Origin: Argopecten irradians
Taxonomy: Eukaryota; Mollusca; Bivalvia; Pectinida; Pectinidae
Assembly (NCBI RefSeq): GCF_041381155.1
Contig: NC_091146.1
Coordinates: forward strand, 33,604,328-33,668,327
Direction of reading: 5' to 3'
Length of the DNA stretch: 64,000 bases
The position numbers were made by a program, and so were the translations under genes. The first letter of the stretch is position 1; every line of letters starts with the position of its first letter. Below, in pieces: positions 20,595 through 33,900 of this stretch. Below the pieces are notes generated by a model. The model made no database searches, was not told the origin of the DNA, and worked only from the letters and a program-made list of their open reading frames with translations.

Positions 20595-21640
20595 CTATAC
20601 CGGTGAAACCGAGGGGACTTTAGTGTTTGTTCCCGTCTGCCTGTTTATCTGTCTGTCTGTCTGTCCTGATTTCGTTTCCAGCCGATAACTTGAGGAAAAA
20701 TGAACGGATTTTGATCAAACTTCATACAATGGTAGCATATGAAAAAATACAGCTTGGGATTGAATTTTGGGTCAAAAGGTCAACTACAAAGGTCAGTGTT
20801 ACTAAAAATAGATTGTTTGAAAAAATTGATTTCCAAACGATAACTTGAGCAAACATCAATGGATTTTGATCAAACTTCAAACAATGGTAGCATATGACAA
20901 AATATAGCTTGGGATTGAATTTGGGGTCAAAAGGTCTACCACAAAGGTCACTTTTACCAAAATAGATATTCATTTCACAAAATATTAGATTCCAGACAAT
21001 AACTTGAGAAAACATCATAATGTTTTGATTAAATTTCACAAAATGAAAGCGTATTAGGAAATACAGCTTGGGATTGAATTTTGGGTCAAAAGGTCAACTA
21101 CAAAGCTCAGTGTTACTAAAAATAGATTGTTTGAAAAAATTGATTTCCAAACGATAACTTGAGCAAACATCAATGGATTTTGATCAAACTTCAAACAATG
21201 GTAGCATATGACAAAATATAGCTTGGGATTGAATTTGGGGTCAAAAGGTCTACCACAAAGGTCACTTTTACCAAAATAGATATTCATTTCACAAAATATT
21301 AGATTCCAGACAATAACTTGAGAAAACATCATAATGTTTTGATTAAATTTCACAAAATGAAAGCGTATTAGGAAATACAGCTTGGGATTGAATTTTGGGT
21401 CAAAAGGTCAACTACAAAGCTCACTGTTACCAACAAATAGATTGTTTAAAAAAAATCATTTTCAGATGATATCTAGAGAAAAAAATCAACGGATTTTAAT
21501 CAAAGCTTCACACAATGGTAGTATATGAAAAAATACAGCTTTGGATTGAATTTGGGGTCAAAAGGTCACTGTTACTGAAAACAGTTTGTTTCACAAATTT
21601 TCGTTTCCGAACGATTACTTGAGACAGAATTTGTTCAAAC
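20595..21640 (+). repeat. Dispersed repeat with a 314-bp internal tandem duplication
   Basis: Opens with TCCTATACCGGTGAAACCGA and a CTGTCTGTCTGTC run. The block from 20753 is repeated at 21067 and again begins at 21381: period 314 bp, with about one mismatch seen between the first two. Each block is itself two half units of about 155-159 bp (AGCTTGGGATTGAATTTTGG). A relative lies at 51640-51890. Twin minus-strand ORFs here arise from the duplication. Confidence 0.75.
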
Positions 21641-22029
21641 TTCATACAATATTATCATATCTAAGCAATAATAACTGGCCATAGATTAGAAAAAATGTAA
21701 TTGACGGCAGGGGACGTGTGTTGCTTGCACCACTTACTGTAGGCTTGTTATATTGAAGATTTGTCAATACAAATACAATAGGCCTAACCGGATGCGCATT
21801 CACACTACTTGCGGCCAGCGTTTTCTCGTGTGTATTCTTGCGCGACAACCGCTGCATTTACGCAAGTGTAAGCGGTTTCCCGGTTGGTAAGGTTATATAG
21901 AAAAGAGAAAACAGAAATGAAAACATTATTATTTCTCTTTCTATACAGCTGATACAAAAGGTGAATGTTATTCGACTCTCGGATGTTAGAAGACGTTATA
22001 TAATTGATATCTTATCCGATAATTATTTC

Positions 22030-23115
22030 TAATTAGAGGAAACAATAATTGCATTTGCAGTATTGATAGACAAGTACGACAATAAAACATAAACATTAAT
22101 GTGTATTAAAACTGTAGAAAGTTAACCGCTGGAATAACGATGGATGCTAGTGATTTGGAATTTCACAACATTAATACAGTCTTAAACTAAAAACAGTAGA
22201 TGAAATATATGATAAAATGACCCACGGGTAGTATAACAACAACTAATTAATTGTGTGTAATGGCCAGGTCTACTGATTTGTATTGTTTATTATCTAAAGA
22301 CGCTTACAATTGTCTTGTCATACTTTACCACACGCCATACGAACCACTGATTTACAGTCGCGATACACAGGTATTATTCACGATACGTTAAACAGACCGT
22401 ATTGTGTAAGTCAGGTATTGTTTTAGGTGCGTATTGTTCTCATTGTCCTTGTGTAACGACGTGATAACAATAATGAACATTTGAATAGGACCTCCTCTGA
22501 GTATCATCTGTATATTCTGGTCTGGTTTAGATGTAGTGATAAAATTTAGGGCCAAAGTATCCAAAACCTTTTAAAAGTGCTTGATTCATTTATCTTGTGT
22601 TGAATCATTAATCAGCCACTGACCGTCGGTCTATGTTATTACACTAGAATTTCCTATTCACTTCTGATAAAAAACACACTTATACCCAAAAAGCAGTCCA
22701 AGTGCTAAAAACCCTCCGAAATTTGAAGTTTAAAAATCGTGTTGATTTCACTGCACAAAAATCTACACAACAAGTGAAAACTAGTCTATTTTTTAAAACG
22801 ATTGAGTTTGTGCATGAACTGTAAATACATTTTCTATAGATAATAGTTAACATTTTGCTCTACCGTAACGGTGAACACATGCTTTTAGACAGATCTCGAC
22901 ACTAACAATAGTGTCATACGACCGTAATTTGATATCAAATGTCATATAATACTACCCATGAAATAAATCCCCTATAAAGTTAGATATATACAGTATCAAT
23001 ATACACCTGTCTCTATTGCTGAAGTCACTTCGTATGTCATTCAAATCTAAATGTAAAGACATTTTTATCAATTTACCATTGCCTTTGCGATTCAGTTCAT
23101 TGAATACATATTCAT
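22030..23115. repeat. Kilobase direct duplication, left copy
   Basis: Aligns in the same orientation with about 25870-27065. Shared blocks include ATGGCCAGGTCTACTGA, ACAGTCGCGATACACAGG and CTACCCATGAAATAAATCCC. Identity varies from high (first half) to patchy (second half). No open frame is preserved in both. Confidence 0.65.
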
Positions 23116-23489
23116 TATGTTATTAAATGATCAGAAGCACATTCTACTAATTAATAAATACGCTTTCCTTGTTATTCTTGATTCTAAACATTAAAAGTGG
23201 AATCAAATGAATACTTTTTTTTGTGTATGCGACAGGTTTTTTTTTATATATGTCGATGCATAAGTAATACCTACAATATAAGTGATTACCTTTTCTCATA
23301 CCCGTCAGAGATAAAATGTTTACTGCTTACACCGGTGGGAATCAGTAAATAGTGGAAAGTTTTTATCGTGTCGTGGACTAGATCACACTAAACCATGAAT
23401 TATGAGTATGACATAAGAGTAAGTGTCGGTGAGATATTGTACAATAAATACCATATGTTTGTTTTATCAGGTTTAATGTTCTACAAACA

Positions 23490-23700
23490 GCCTGAGCTGT
23501 TTACAGTGTGTTGTGAATGTGAATGTCTTTAATATTTGGGAGGCTGCTTGTTGAGACTCCTTGTAATAGAATAATTCTAACTATTTTCTGAAGCATGTCA
23601 CTAGCGACAACAAACAAATACCAATCGCATTTTACTGACAACGGGAAGACGGTTCGTCCCACTCTATGCTGAGCCCTTAGCAGGAGTAGAGAATACAACG
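23490..23700 (-). mobile_element. SINE-tail-like repeat, related to 53005-53310
   Basis: Shares GGGAGGCTGC, GAAGCATG, ACTGACAACGGG and TATGCTGAGC in the same order as 53090-53280. A degenerate copy. Confidence 0.4.
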
Positions 23701-25300
23701 TTATTTTTTTTACTTTGATGTGAGTAAAACTTATATTATTTCCAAATCATACGTGATAAGTACGTGTATGATATATAGATATGAGGCAGAGTTTGTCTGA
23801 TGGAAATAAGAGAATTGTTGTATGATCAATTCCCTCTACAAAGTATTCCTTTGTAGACGTTTTTTGGTTACTATTTCTGTACAATAATTAAATTTATTGT
23901 ATCAGAACTTCAATGGCTTTATTTATTATATCAATTAATACGAAGAGACTGAGATATTTATTACTACACTATATATTATTTGACGTGGTCATAATTGTTT
24001 TTAAGCGCAAAAATCATAATAGGGATTTATTTAAGCACGATTCTCAATACCGTTTGGATTAATGAGCCATTGACAAAAAAAAACGGAAGGACATTATATA
24101 AAGCATCTATGAAAAAACGTCCGTTCGTTTTCGTTTTTTTTTTTTTTTTTTTGTCTTTAATTTCATTAACACAGGCCTGGACAAGGCATGCTTCAAAAAT
24201 ATATGTATATAACTGTATGCATTGTCGATATGTGAACTATATAAATGAAATTGAAGGTTCTTATTTGTAAAGTATTAAAGGAAACATACTGATTCCAACA
24301 CTACATATATCTTTTATAATAATCTCCAAAACGTGTTCCGATTTGGGTAGCGTCTCCTTTCATATCATACACCTTATCAGCCCGAGGGTTTTGATATCAG
24401 ATAGAGTCCCTTTGATATGGCATTCAATGATAAGATAGAACAATGTGAGGTTAGAAAAACCGGTAACCTGAGAGAAACAAGTCAGAATAGTTTAGTACCA
24501 CATGTTAAACGACAGAAAAGTAGGGTTTTGGTAGTCGTCTCGGTTGCCATACTCATTTAAATAATAACAATAAAAAGAAATATAGAAATTATGGCCAAAA
24601 GGATTAAATTTTCTGAAATCAAAAATCTTTATTTTTAACTCGCAGGTGTGGTAGAATAGATCATTAACAATTAAAATGGCGACAAATGTGTGTAAAACTG
24701 GCTGTCATTACTAGTGCTATAAGTCTTTGATTTGACATTTTAGAACTAAAAAGAGATGGAATTATGATAAAAGGACCCACAGGTAGTATATCATTAAATA
24801 ATCACTGGACAGGTGTATATTGATCAGGTATATTGATTAACATAGTTTATTATTGAACACACTATCACGATACACATGTAAAACGGATATTTTAAACGTA
24901 CATTGAAACATCCTTCGGTTTGTAAGTGTGTGAGGGATATAAGCCCCAAACTGTCTCTTGTGTAAAATATTGGTTTGTCTAACATCACAATGGTAACTCC
25001 CAGTGACCAAGGCAAATGTGTATGACACTGTATTAAGACCATTTATCCTTAGGTCCTGAATTTGATGCAAGGTTAATTACTTTTGATTGTTTAGAAACAA
25101 AACAAAAAATGAATTTCGTATAGTTGGTTAAAATTCTCAAAGATACAAATTGTTATATTAGGTAAAAATCAGATATGTACATACGGGAAATTCATTTTTT
25201 CTGAATGGTAACGACCTCTGAGAATGGAATAATACAGAAATAATTAGAATGATGTTGATGAGCACTAATTATATCATACCGTCTAGACTACACGTCTACC
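23701..25300. other. Intergenic, nothing recognised
   Basis: AT-rich with a T-run near 24138-24152. CTGAGAGAAACAAGTCAGAA at about 24470 recurs near 31460. No gene support. Confidence 0.4.
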
Positions 25301-25307
25301 CAGCTCT

Positions 25308-25434
25308 GGCCCTGATTTCTCGAAAAAAACAGAAGTGTAGACTTTAGTCAAAATTTTTCCTCCTTATGTAACTGATGCTAAATTTGTGACTTAAGTTCGT
25401 TTTTGACTTAAGTTTGTTTCGAGAAATCAGGACC
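25308..25434. mobile_element. Hairpin MITE, 127 bp
   Basis: Terminal inverted repeats GGCCCTGATTTCTCGAAA and TTTCGAGAAATCAGGACC, 18 bp with one mismatch. Confidence 0.65.
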
Positions 25435-25869
25435 TGACCGCAACATCTGATGACGTACAATTCGCCGCTGAATATGAACCTGGTGTTAATTCCCGTCACA
25501 TGTTTCACCCGTGGTATAAATCGACCTAAAAATAGATATTATTTCTAGTCGTCTAGTCGTATGAAGATTTTACTGTAACTACGGTTGGTACATTTAATGA
25601 ATATGGATCGGGCTTTAATTGAAAACAATGGTTTAATGATTATTTGCCGTAAGCATGCTTGCACGACGTTATGTAGTTAAAAACGAGTAGTATATTGTCC
25701 ATGAAACTATGACAATATAAATTTCAAAAAGACGTTAAATATTTTATATTTTGCTGAATAATTATTCCTAATTAGAAAACACAATGCTTACTTTGACACA
25801 GTTTTGGGGAATTTTTTACGATATTATTTAAACTGTTTTACTTCACTTGAAATATGTTCGGAACCAGTC

Positions 25870-27065
25870 ATAAGATAAATATTTTAATCTGAACAATTAT
25901 TGTAAAAGACAAGAACAAAAATAAAACACAAATGTGTATTGCAACTGACAGCAGTGAATATGTAGATAGTTAACCACTGGAATGGAGATAAGTGCTAATT
26001 ATTTGGCATTTTACTGCATAAATACGCTCTAGAACTCAAAACAGTAGATTTGATAAATGATAAAATGACCAACGGGTAGCTATATAGTATAACATCAGCA
26101 AATCGGTTGTGTGTTATGGCCAGGTCTACTGAATTTTATTGTTTATTATCTAAAGACGGCTACAATTGTCTTGTCATACCTTACCACACGTCATACGAAC
26201 CGCTGATTTACAGTCGCGATACACAGGTATTATACACAATCAAACGATGCGTTAAACAGACTGTATTGTGTAAGTCAGGTATTGTTTTAGGTGTGTTTTG
26301 TTCTCATTGTTCTTGTGTAACGACGTGATAAGAATAATGAACATTTGAATAGGACCTCCTCTGAGTATCATCTGTATATTCTGGTCTGGTTTAGATGCAG
26401 TGATAAGATTTAGGGCCAAAGTATCCAAAACATGTTTTAAAATGCATGATTCATTTGTCTTTTGCCGAATCATTTATCAGTTACTGTCCAGCGGTCGATG
26501 GTATTTCACTAAAACGATCCCGCCCTACTTTACTAAAGACGACACCATTATCTTTCTAAAAGTCTTTTGAGCTACAATATTGCAGCTTGTATTTCAAAAA
26601 CCAAAATCTCCTACTCCTATTTACATCAGTTCTGATAAAAACGCATTTATACGCAGGAAGCAACCATGATTAGTTTTAAAACCTCCGACATTTGGAGTGT
26701 TGATTTCACATCTACTCGACAATTTAAAACTTTTACTAATTTTTAACGGATGTGTTTGTGCAAGAAACTGCAAATGCATGCTTAAACGATATTGATTAAC
26801 ATTGTGTTCTACTGAAGCGGTGAAAACCTGCTTTAAGACGAATCTCGGCACAAACGAGAGTGTCGCACGCGCGAAATTTGATATAAAATGTCATAAGACC
26901 TACCCATGAAATAAATCCCTATTTGTTTTACATATATACGGTGTTAAAATACACATGTTTTTGTTTCTGAAGTCACTTCGTAATTCATAATTAAATGTAC
27001 AATATTTTTTAATCAATTTCAACTTTTTCCTTTGCGATTCAATTCTATGAATATATATTCATCAT
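25870..27065. repeat. Kilobase direct duplication, right copy
   Basis: Partner of 22030-23115. The 73-codon ORF at 26107 is not preserved in the partner, so it is not taken as a gene. Confidence 0.65.
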
Positions 27066-27509
27066 TTTTTAAAGATCAGACACACTCTATCTATGAAGTA
27101 ATCAATACTACCTTGCCAATCTTGACAATGATAAAATACATCAGCAATGTTTATAAACATAGAGATATATGTGATGTGGCTCTTACAAAATACTCCATTA
27201 GAAAGTCATACTTTTCTTTTAGTAAATATCAATTGTATATCACATAACTAAGTTACATAGTCAAGTCTGTACGATATTACAATATTCTTTTTTAATCATT
27301 ATATTTATATTTCTTGTGTCCTAATTATCGTGTCGTATCTATATCATTTTATCAAAATGCATCATGGGTAGCCCTATACAGTATACATCGATATATTTAG
27401 TTGTTAATATTTAAATCATTCAGTTATTACACAAAGCCATTTAAGGCAGTATTTAGCGATCACCCTAGTGTATACCTACAATGCGCATGTCAGCTGGGTT
27501 ACCCGATAC

Positions 27510-27701
27510 TATAAAAACCCAGAGACCGTGGTATTGCGGCAGACATCCCCGGTGTATATATGAGGTAGTGTCTCCGTGATTCGTTAAAAGGATGATTATT
27601 ATTTCTGTGTCTCGGTGTGAATAATCAAGAAAGACATTACATCATAATTATACAGATGTTGAAAACAATGTAGAGACAACCAAAGACTATATCACGTACA
27701 G
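27510..27701 (+). promoter_or_regulatory. Possible TATA promoter with a short non-coding first exon
   Basis: TATAAAAA at 27510-27517, and about 185 bp downstream a strong donor CACGTACAG|GTATGT at 27702. The enclosed ATGs give only very short ORFs, so an exon here would be 5' UTR or non-coding RNA. The donor-like motif is itself repeated downstream. Could be chance. Confidence 0.2.
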
Positions 27702-27734
27702 GTATGTATTTTATTTTATAGTTAACTATTTTAC

Positions 27735-27975
27735 TGTTTCCATGTTTTCACGAACATGTATGTAATACATATTTCTCTACTCATACGTACATGTATACAA
27801 TATATTACAATATATTACATATTTCTCTACTCTGACGTACAGGTATGCTATATATTTCACAATTCTCTACCCTCACGTACATGTATGCAGTACATAGCAT
27901 ATTTCTTTACTCTGACGTACAGGTATGCAATATGTTGCATATTTCTCTACTCTCAAATACAGATAAGTATTTATA
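27735..27975. repeat. Degenerate tandem repeat, about 39-bp unit, about 5-6 copies
   Basis: Unit CATATTTCTCTACTCTGACG followed by TACAGGTATGCAATAT. The 96-codon ORF here is repeat-encoded. Confidence 0.6.
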
Positions 27976-28179
27976 ATCCTGATTTCTGTACTCTCGATGG
28001 CTTTGTATACTATCTTACTAAAAGAATATTTCATTTATTGATATAAAGTATATATATAGGTATTCTAATCGGTGGTCGCAAAATCTTGTAAACCCCAGGC
28101 TTGCCGAGGGCGTTACAGCATTTTGTAATGTGATGATATTTTCCATTACAATGAAAACACAGGTTAAAGTACACGCTTG

Positions 28180-28222
28180 CTTTAAATATATAGAGATTGA
28201 ACGGTGTTCAATCTATATATTT
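28180..28222. repeat. Short palindrome
   Basis: AATATATAGAGATTGAAC, a 3-base loop, then GTTCAATCTATATATT: an 18-bp stem. Confidence 0.6.
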
Positions 28223-28510
28223 ACATAAATTAGTCTCTTTTTTTTTCGTGATCAGATTTAAAACGATATTGGTTCCTAAGCTTGGTAACTACGGTAGTCA
28301 AGATGGCCGTCGATATAGTTCTGATTATTGAATGATTCAGCTGCAGTTTAATTTGAAATATACAAATGACACCTTTCAATTAGTTTTAAAATATGTATCA
28401 ATGGCTGTTCCATCTTGTGGATTAAATCTTCGTTGATAAACGGTTTTCCTGGTCTAGCTTAAACAATGTAAATGCAGAGACCCTAAAATGAGTTGATAAT
28501 GTAAATATAA

Positions 28511-28667
28511 GCATTAAACTACCTTCCTATGGCATCAATGGTCTATATAGATGCCAGAGCTTTTCAGACAATCACCTCATAATGAGCTAGCAAGCATTAT
28601 GACGATTGTCTGCAAAGCTCTGGCATCTATATAGACCATAGATGTCATAGGAAGATAGTCTAATGCT
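28511..28667. repeat. Long inverted repeat abutting the satellite, about 63-bp arms
   Basis: The left arm runs from GCATTAAACTACCTTCC to CAGACAATC, the right from GATTGTCTGC to TAGTCTAATGC, with a loop of about 30 bp. The core GGTCTATATAGATGCCAGAG pairs perfectly with its mirror. The first satellite unit begins at the next base. Confidence 0.75.
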
Positions 28668-30990
28668 CCAATATATATCACCTCTGAATGTTCAATGTAA
28701 ACTTTTGCCCCCGATACTTTACCATCCAATATATATCACCTCAGAATGTCCAATGTTAACTTTTGCCCTCGATACTTTACCATCAAATATATATCACCTC
28801 TGAATGTTCAATGTTAACTTTTGCCCCCGATACTTTACCATCCAATATATATCACCTCAGAATGTCCAATGTTAACTTTTGCCCCCGATACTTTACCGTC
28901 AAATATATATCACCTCTGAATGTCCAATGTTAACTTTTGCCCCCGATACTTTAACATCCAATATATATCACCTCTGAATGTCCAATGTTAACTTTTGCCC
29001 CCGATACTTTACCATCCAATATATATCACCTCTGAATGTCCAATGTTAACTTTTGCCCCCGATACTTTACCATCCAATATATATCACCTCTGAATGTTCA
29101 ATGTTAACTTTTGCCCCCGATACTTTACCATCAAATATATATCACCTCTGAATGTCCAATGTTAACTTTTGCCCCCGATACTTTACCATCCAATATATAT
29201 CACCTCTGAATGTCCAATGTTAACTTTTGCCCCCGATACTTTACCATCCAATATATATCACCTCTGAATGTCCAATGTTAACTTTTGCCCCCGATACTTT
29301 ACCATCCAATATATATCACCTCTGAATGTCCAATGTTAACTTTTGCCCCCGATACTTTACCATCAAATATATATCACCTCTGAATGTCCAATGTTAACTT
29401 TTGCCCCCGATACTTTACCATCCAATATATATCACCTCTGAATGTCCAATGTTAACTTTTGCCCCCGATACTTTACCATCAAATATATATCACCTCTGAA
29501 TGTCCAATGTTAACTTTTGCCCCCGATACTTTACCATCAAATATATATCACCTCTGAATGTCCAATGTTAACTTTTGCCCGGATACTTTACCATCCAATA
29601 TATATCACCTCTGAATGTCCAATGTTAACTTTTGCCCCCGATACTTTACCATCCAATATATATCACCTCTGAATGTCCAATGTTAACTTTTGCCCCCGAT
29701 ACTTTACCATCCAATATATATCACCTCTGAATGTCCAATGTTAACTTTTGCCCGGATACTTTACCATCCAATATATATCACCTCTGAATGTCCAATGTTA
29801 ACTTTTGCCCCCGATACTTTACCATCCAATATATATCACCTCTGAATGTCCAATGTTAACTTTTGCCCCCGATACTTTACCATCCAATATATATCACCTC
29901 TGAATGTCCAATGTTAACTTTTGCCCCCGATACTTTAACATCCAATATCTATCACCTCAGAATGTCCAATGTTTAACTTTTGCCCCCGATACTTTACCAT
30001 CAAATATATATCACCTCTGAATGTTCAATGTTAACTTTTGCCCCCGATACTTTACCATCCAATATATATCACCTCTGAATGTTCAATGTTAACTTTTGCC
30101 CCCGATACTTTACCATCCAATATATATCACCTCTGAATGTCCAATGTTAACTTTTGCCCCCGATACTTTACCATCAAATATATATATCATCTCTGAATGT
30201 TCAATGTTAACTTTTGCCCCCGATACTTTACCATCAAATATATATCACCTCTGAATGTCCAATGTTAACTTTTGCCCCCGATACTTTACCATCAAATATA
30301 TATCACCTCTGAATGTCCAATGTTAACTTTTGCCCCCGATACTTTACCATAGAATATATATCACCTCTGAATGTCCATATGTTAACTTTTGCCCCCGATA
30401 CTTTACCATCCAATATATATCACCTCTGAATGTCCAATGTTAACTTTTGCCCCCGATACTTTACCATCCAATATATATCACCTCTGAATGTCCAATGTTA
30501 ACTTTTGCCCCCGATACTTTACCATCCAATATATATCACCTCTGAATGTCCAATGTTAACTTTTGCCCCCGATACTTTACCATCTAATATATATCACCTT
30601 TGATTTTTCAATGTTAACTGTAGCCCCCGATACTTTACCATCCAATATATATCACCTCTGAATGTCCAATGTTAACTTTTGCCCCCGATACTTTACCATC
30701 CAATATATATATCACCTCTGAATGTCCAAAGTTAACTTTTGCCCCGATACTTTACCATCCAATATATATCACCTTTGATTTTTCAATGTTAACTGTAGCC
30801 CCCGATACTTTACCATCTAATATATATCACCTTTGATTTTTCAATGTTAACTGTAGCCCCTGAGACTTTACCATCTAATATATATCACCTTTGATTTTTC
30901 AGTGTTAACTTTAGCCCCCTATACTTTACCATCCAATATATAGCACCTCTAAATGTTCGATGTTAAATTTAGCTCCCGATACATTACCAT
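28668..30990. repeat. Satellite array, 58-bp monomer, about 40 copies
   Basis: Monomer: CCAATATATATCACCTCTGA, ATGTCCAATGTTAACTTTTG, CCCCCGATACTTTACCAT. Central units are nearly identical, differing mainly as TCC/TTC and CCA/CAA. Units near the right end (from about 30590) diverge (TTTGATTTTTCAATG, CTGTAGCCC). This is the usual pattern of homogenised centre and decayed edge. A few units have 2-bp length changes. No open frame and no spacer variety. Confidence 0.92.
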
Positions 30991-33900
30991 GCCTTACTAA
31001 TACATCACATATTTAGTATTCCATTAAAAAAAGCTCTTTTTAAAATCATTTGGCCCAACGTATCGGCTGTAAAAACGTACTGCATCACTGAGATAGGGCA
31101 TCCTTGCCTTACAGAATACAGAATAGGAAATTATTTAGATAAAACCCATTACATGTATCGTTAGCATGGATCCCATTATAAGATATTTAAATTCATTTGA
31201 CAAAGCGCTCTCCGAATCCAATCTTTAATAAAAACGTTTACGGGATAGGTATTAGACCGATCGCATGTGAGGACCTCTGTCTCATATGACAAATATATTC
31301 AATGTTTCGTATGCATCATGGTCGGTCAATTGTCAAATTCCTTCTCGAATTTCACATTGACTGGTTTTACACTCATTTTTTCGAAGCTCACAAGTGACAA
31401 TTCCATAGCATATATAGAAAACCGAAAACACAGTTGATTTAAAAACAATCTTGCTGCCTGAGAGAAACAAGTCAGAATAGTTTTTACATTATAATATTGT
31501 TTGGAAATCGTTATAAATTATCAATCCTCAGAAACAAATGACCAGGCAATAGTTTGACTATTCACCGGTTAGGAATGGTTGCATACGCTTATTGTTAACG
31601 TCGCATAAACCTGCGCGCCGTCCAAAAAATTCTTTCGACGAACGGCTTCCTAAACATATGCTGTGATAACGTTTAGATTATGGTACAATTATTCCGATGA
31701 TATATCGGATCGAAAACCGTTTGGTGTGATGGAACGTAGAGGCTCTACAAATATATAAAAGTAATTCATGGGATGTACGCATTGAACTTAATACATTTTC
31801 TCGAATAATTAGGAAGAATCTGTAAATCGACATTTCTTATTTTTAAATTAGTGTTCCATTGACATAAGTACATCTGTTTTAATAATGAAGTAATAAATTA
31901 CATGTAACATTCAAATGTATTTGAAAACTAGTGTTTTATGGTTAATTCATTATAATTCACTTTGCCATTTTCTCTTCGCCATATACACTTGAGTAAACGC
32001 AGGGGTTACCACGCAACAATTACAGATATTTCAACAAAAGAGTTTTGACTGTAGATTGATATGACATGAAACAATTGTATAATATATTCAAGCTGAGCTC
32101 GTCAGGTAAAAGCGTTGGTTTTTAGATCAATTTACTCGGGTTCTGTCGTTGAGGTTTTTTGCCTCTTATACCTCAGGGATCTCAAAAAATAGATTTTCCC
32201 CAATATTACAAACAAAATCTGGATTAGTATTTGATAAACAACATAAATGTTTTGATGACGTTGATATGCCATCCATTGATTATGTGCTTGATAAAAAAGT
32301 CTTCTGACAATTGAGGTCCCCTAAAATATCAAACAAAAAATATTGCTATATCACTGATCTGTAGCGTTTAGAAGTTTTTATTTAAAAAGGCATGTTCAAA
32401 ACCAATGCTTGATAATTACCAGACTGACCTCAGGTATTGTACGCATGTTCGAAACCAATGTTTGATAATAATCAGAGACTGACCTTAGGTAATATGCGGC
32501 TACCCCGATTATCATTCCCTACCGGAACCTTAAAATGACACTGACTTTCGATAGAAGTCAAACAAACAATAATAAACAGGGATAATGCATTAGCAATGGT
32601 AAAGCGTCTTGATAAATCTTTTTATACGAAAACCGTATAATGTTTTCATCAAAGGGCATTTTATCAAAAAAGACATTTTACAAAAAAAATATATTGATAA
32701 TAATAAATCGATCTTTCTGGTGTATTTATACATTATTGATCAAAACTCCAAACCCATTTAAATTTATATTATAATACAATTGAATCAAACATTCTTTTAC
32801 ATAGGAATTGGAAATAATATAATAGTTGGAGTTGTTTGTAAAAGCATAAAATCTAAATCTTGGTATAATAATCTTTCATATAATTATGAAAACTAGTAAT
32901 CAAGTGCCCGTTAGGATGTATCTTCTCATGTTTTGACTTTATGTTATAATCCAGTGTAATCATATATCATTCCAAACCTACTGTTGATATAACTTCGTAA
33001 ACAATATGTGTTCTATGTTCAATGGCTAAACCTTACTGTAAAATGTACACTGTAGGTACATGTACAGGTATGCGATGCCGTCTAACCCCTGACCTGTGGA
33101 ATGAGCCGACATAATGTTAGTATGGAGTTACTTATTATGGTATTATTCGTAGTTAAACAACAAAAAACGACTTTCAAAACGTTTTGAAAAGCTGGATGAC
33201 GTGATGGGTTGTTTGGTTTTCTTGTTTTGGGGTACTGTGTCACTGGAAATTCCTAATATCTCCTTTGTTTTTTAGTTGATCATCTCATGTGTACTGGGTG
33301 TAATACTGGTGTTGTGTGCTTTGTAGGTCGCGTGCAAAAATATTTGTTAGCTAAATCAACATATACAGACATATATAAATGAAAATTTTCTCACGTGTTA
33401 CTCGATTTTCATTTTCGAGCCATGAATTCAAGTTAATAACTTGTAGATGATTTAAAAATTTTAATTGTTTTTTGTATCGCTTGTCTTGTAAATTCATGTA
33501 AAATAAGATGACTACGCATGTATATGAAGTGTGTCACAATATTTCAGGGTCTCTCTGGTATTTCTCCGTCTTAATTATAAGGATGATAAAGCTATTGCAA
33601 ATACATAACGGGGCTTTAAACGACCAAGTCTATTCATGACATATTGGAATGATTTGCCACGTAATGGTTGACTGGTTGTTTCTATTTTAAGGCCGAACGT
33701 CACTGGAAATTTCGAATGTCTCTATAGCTTCAATGTTTACGTGTTAACACAGCCAAGTTTGAAGAAAGTTACCTGTGTATTAATTGAACTGATGATATCA
33801 TACGTATTTCAATTTTAGTAAGTTTTGGCAGTTTATAGATAACAAATATAAACAACCCTATGAAATTTTACTACTGCATTGTTCGTTTTAAACATCTGCC

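Noticed and set aside
20722-21353. Twin minus-strand ORFs of about 100 codons
   Set aside because: Created by the 314-bp duplication of a dispersed repeat; no protein family likeness.
26107-26328. 73-codon ORF beginning MCVMARSTEF
   Set aside because: The duplicated segment at 22260 carries frame breaks, so there is no sign of coding constraint.
28668-30990. CRISPR-like look of a regular repeat array
   Set aside because: Units are contiguous 58-bp monomers without unique spacers, in animal DNA: a satellite.
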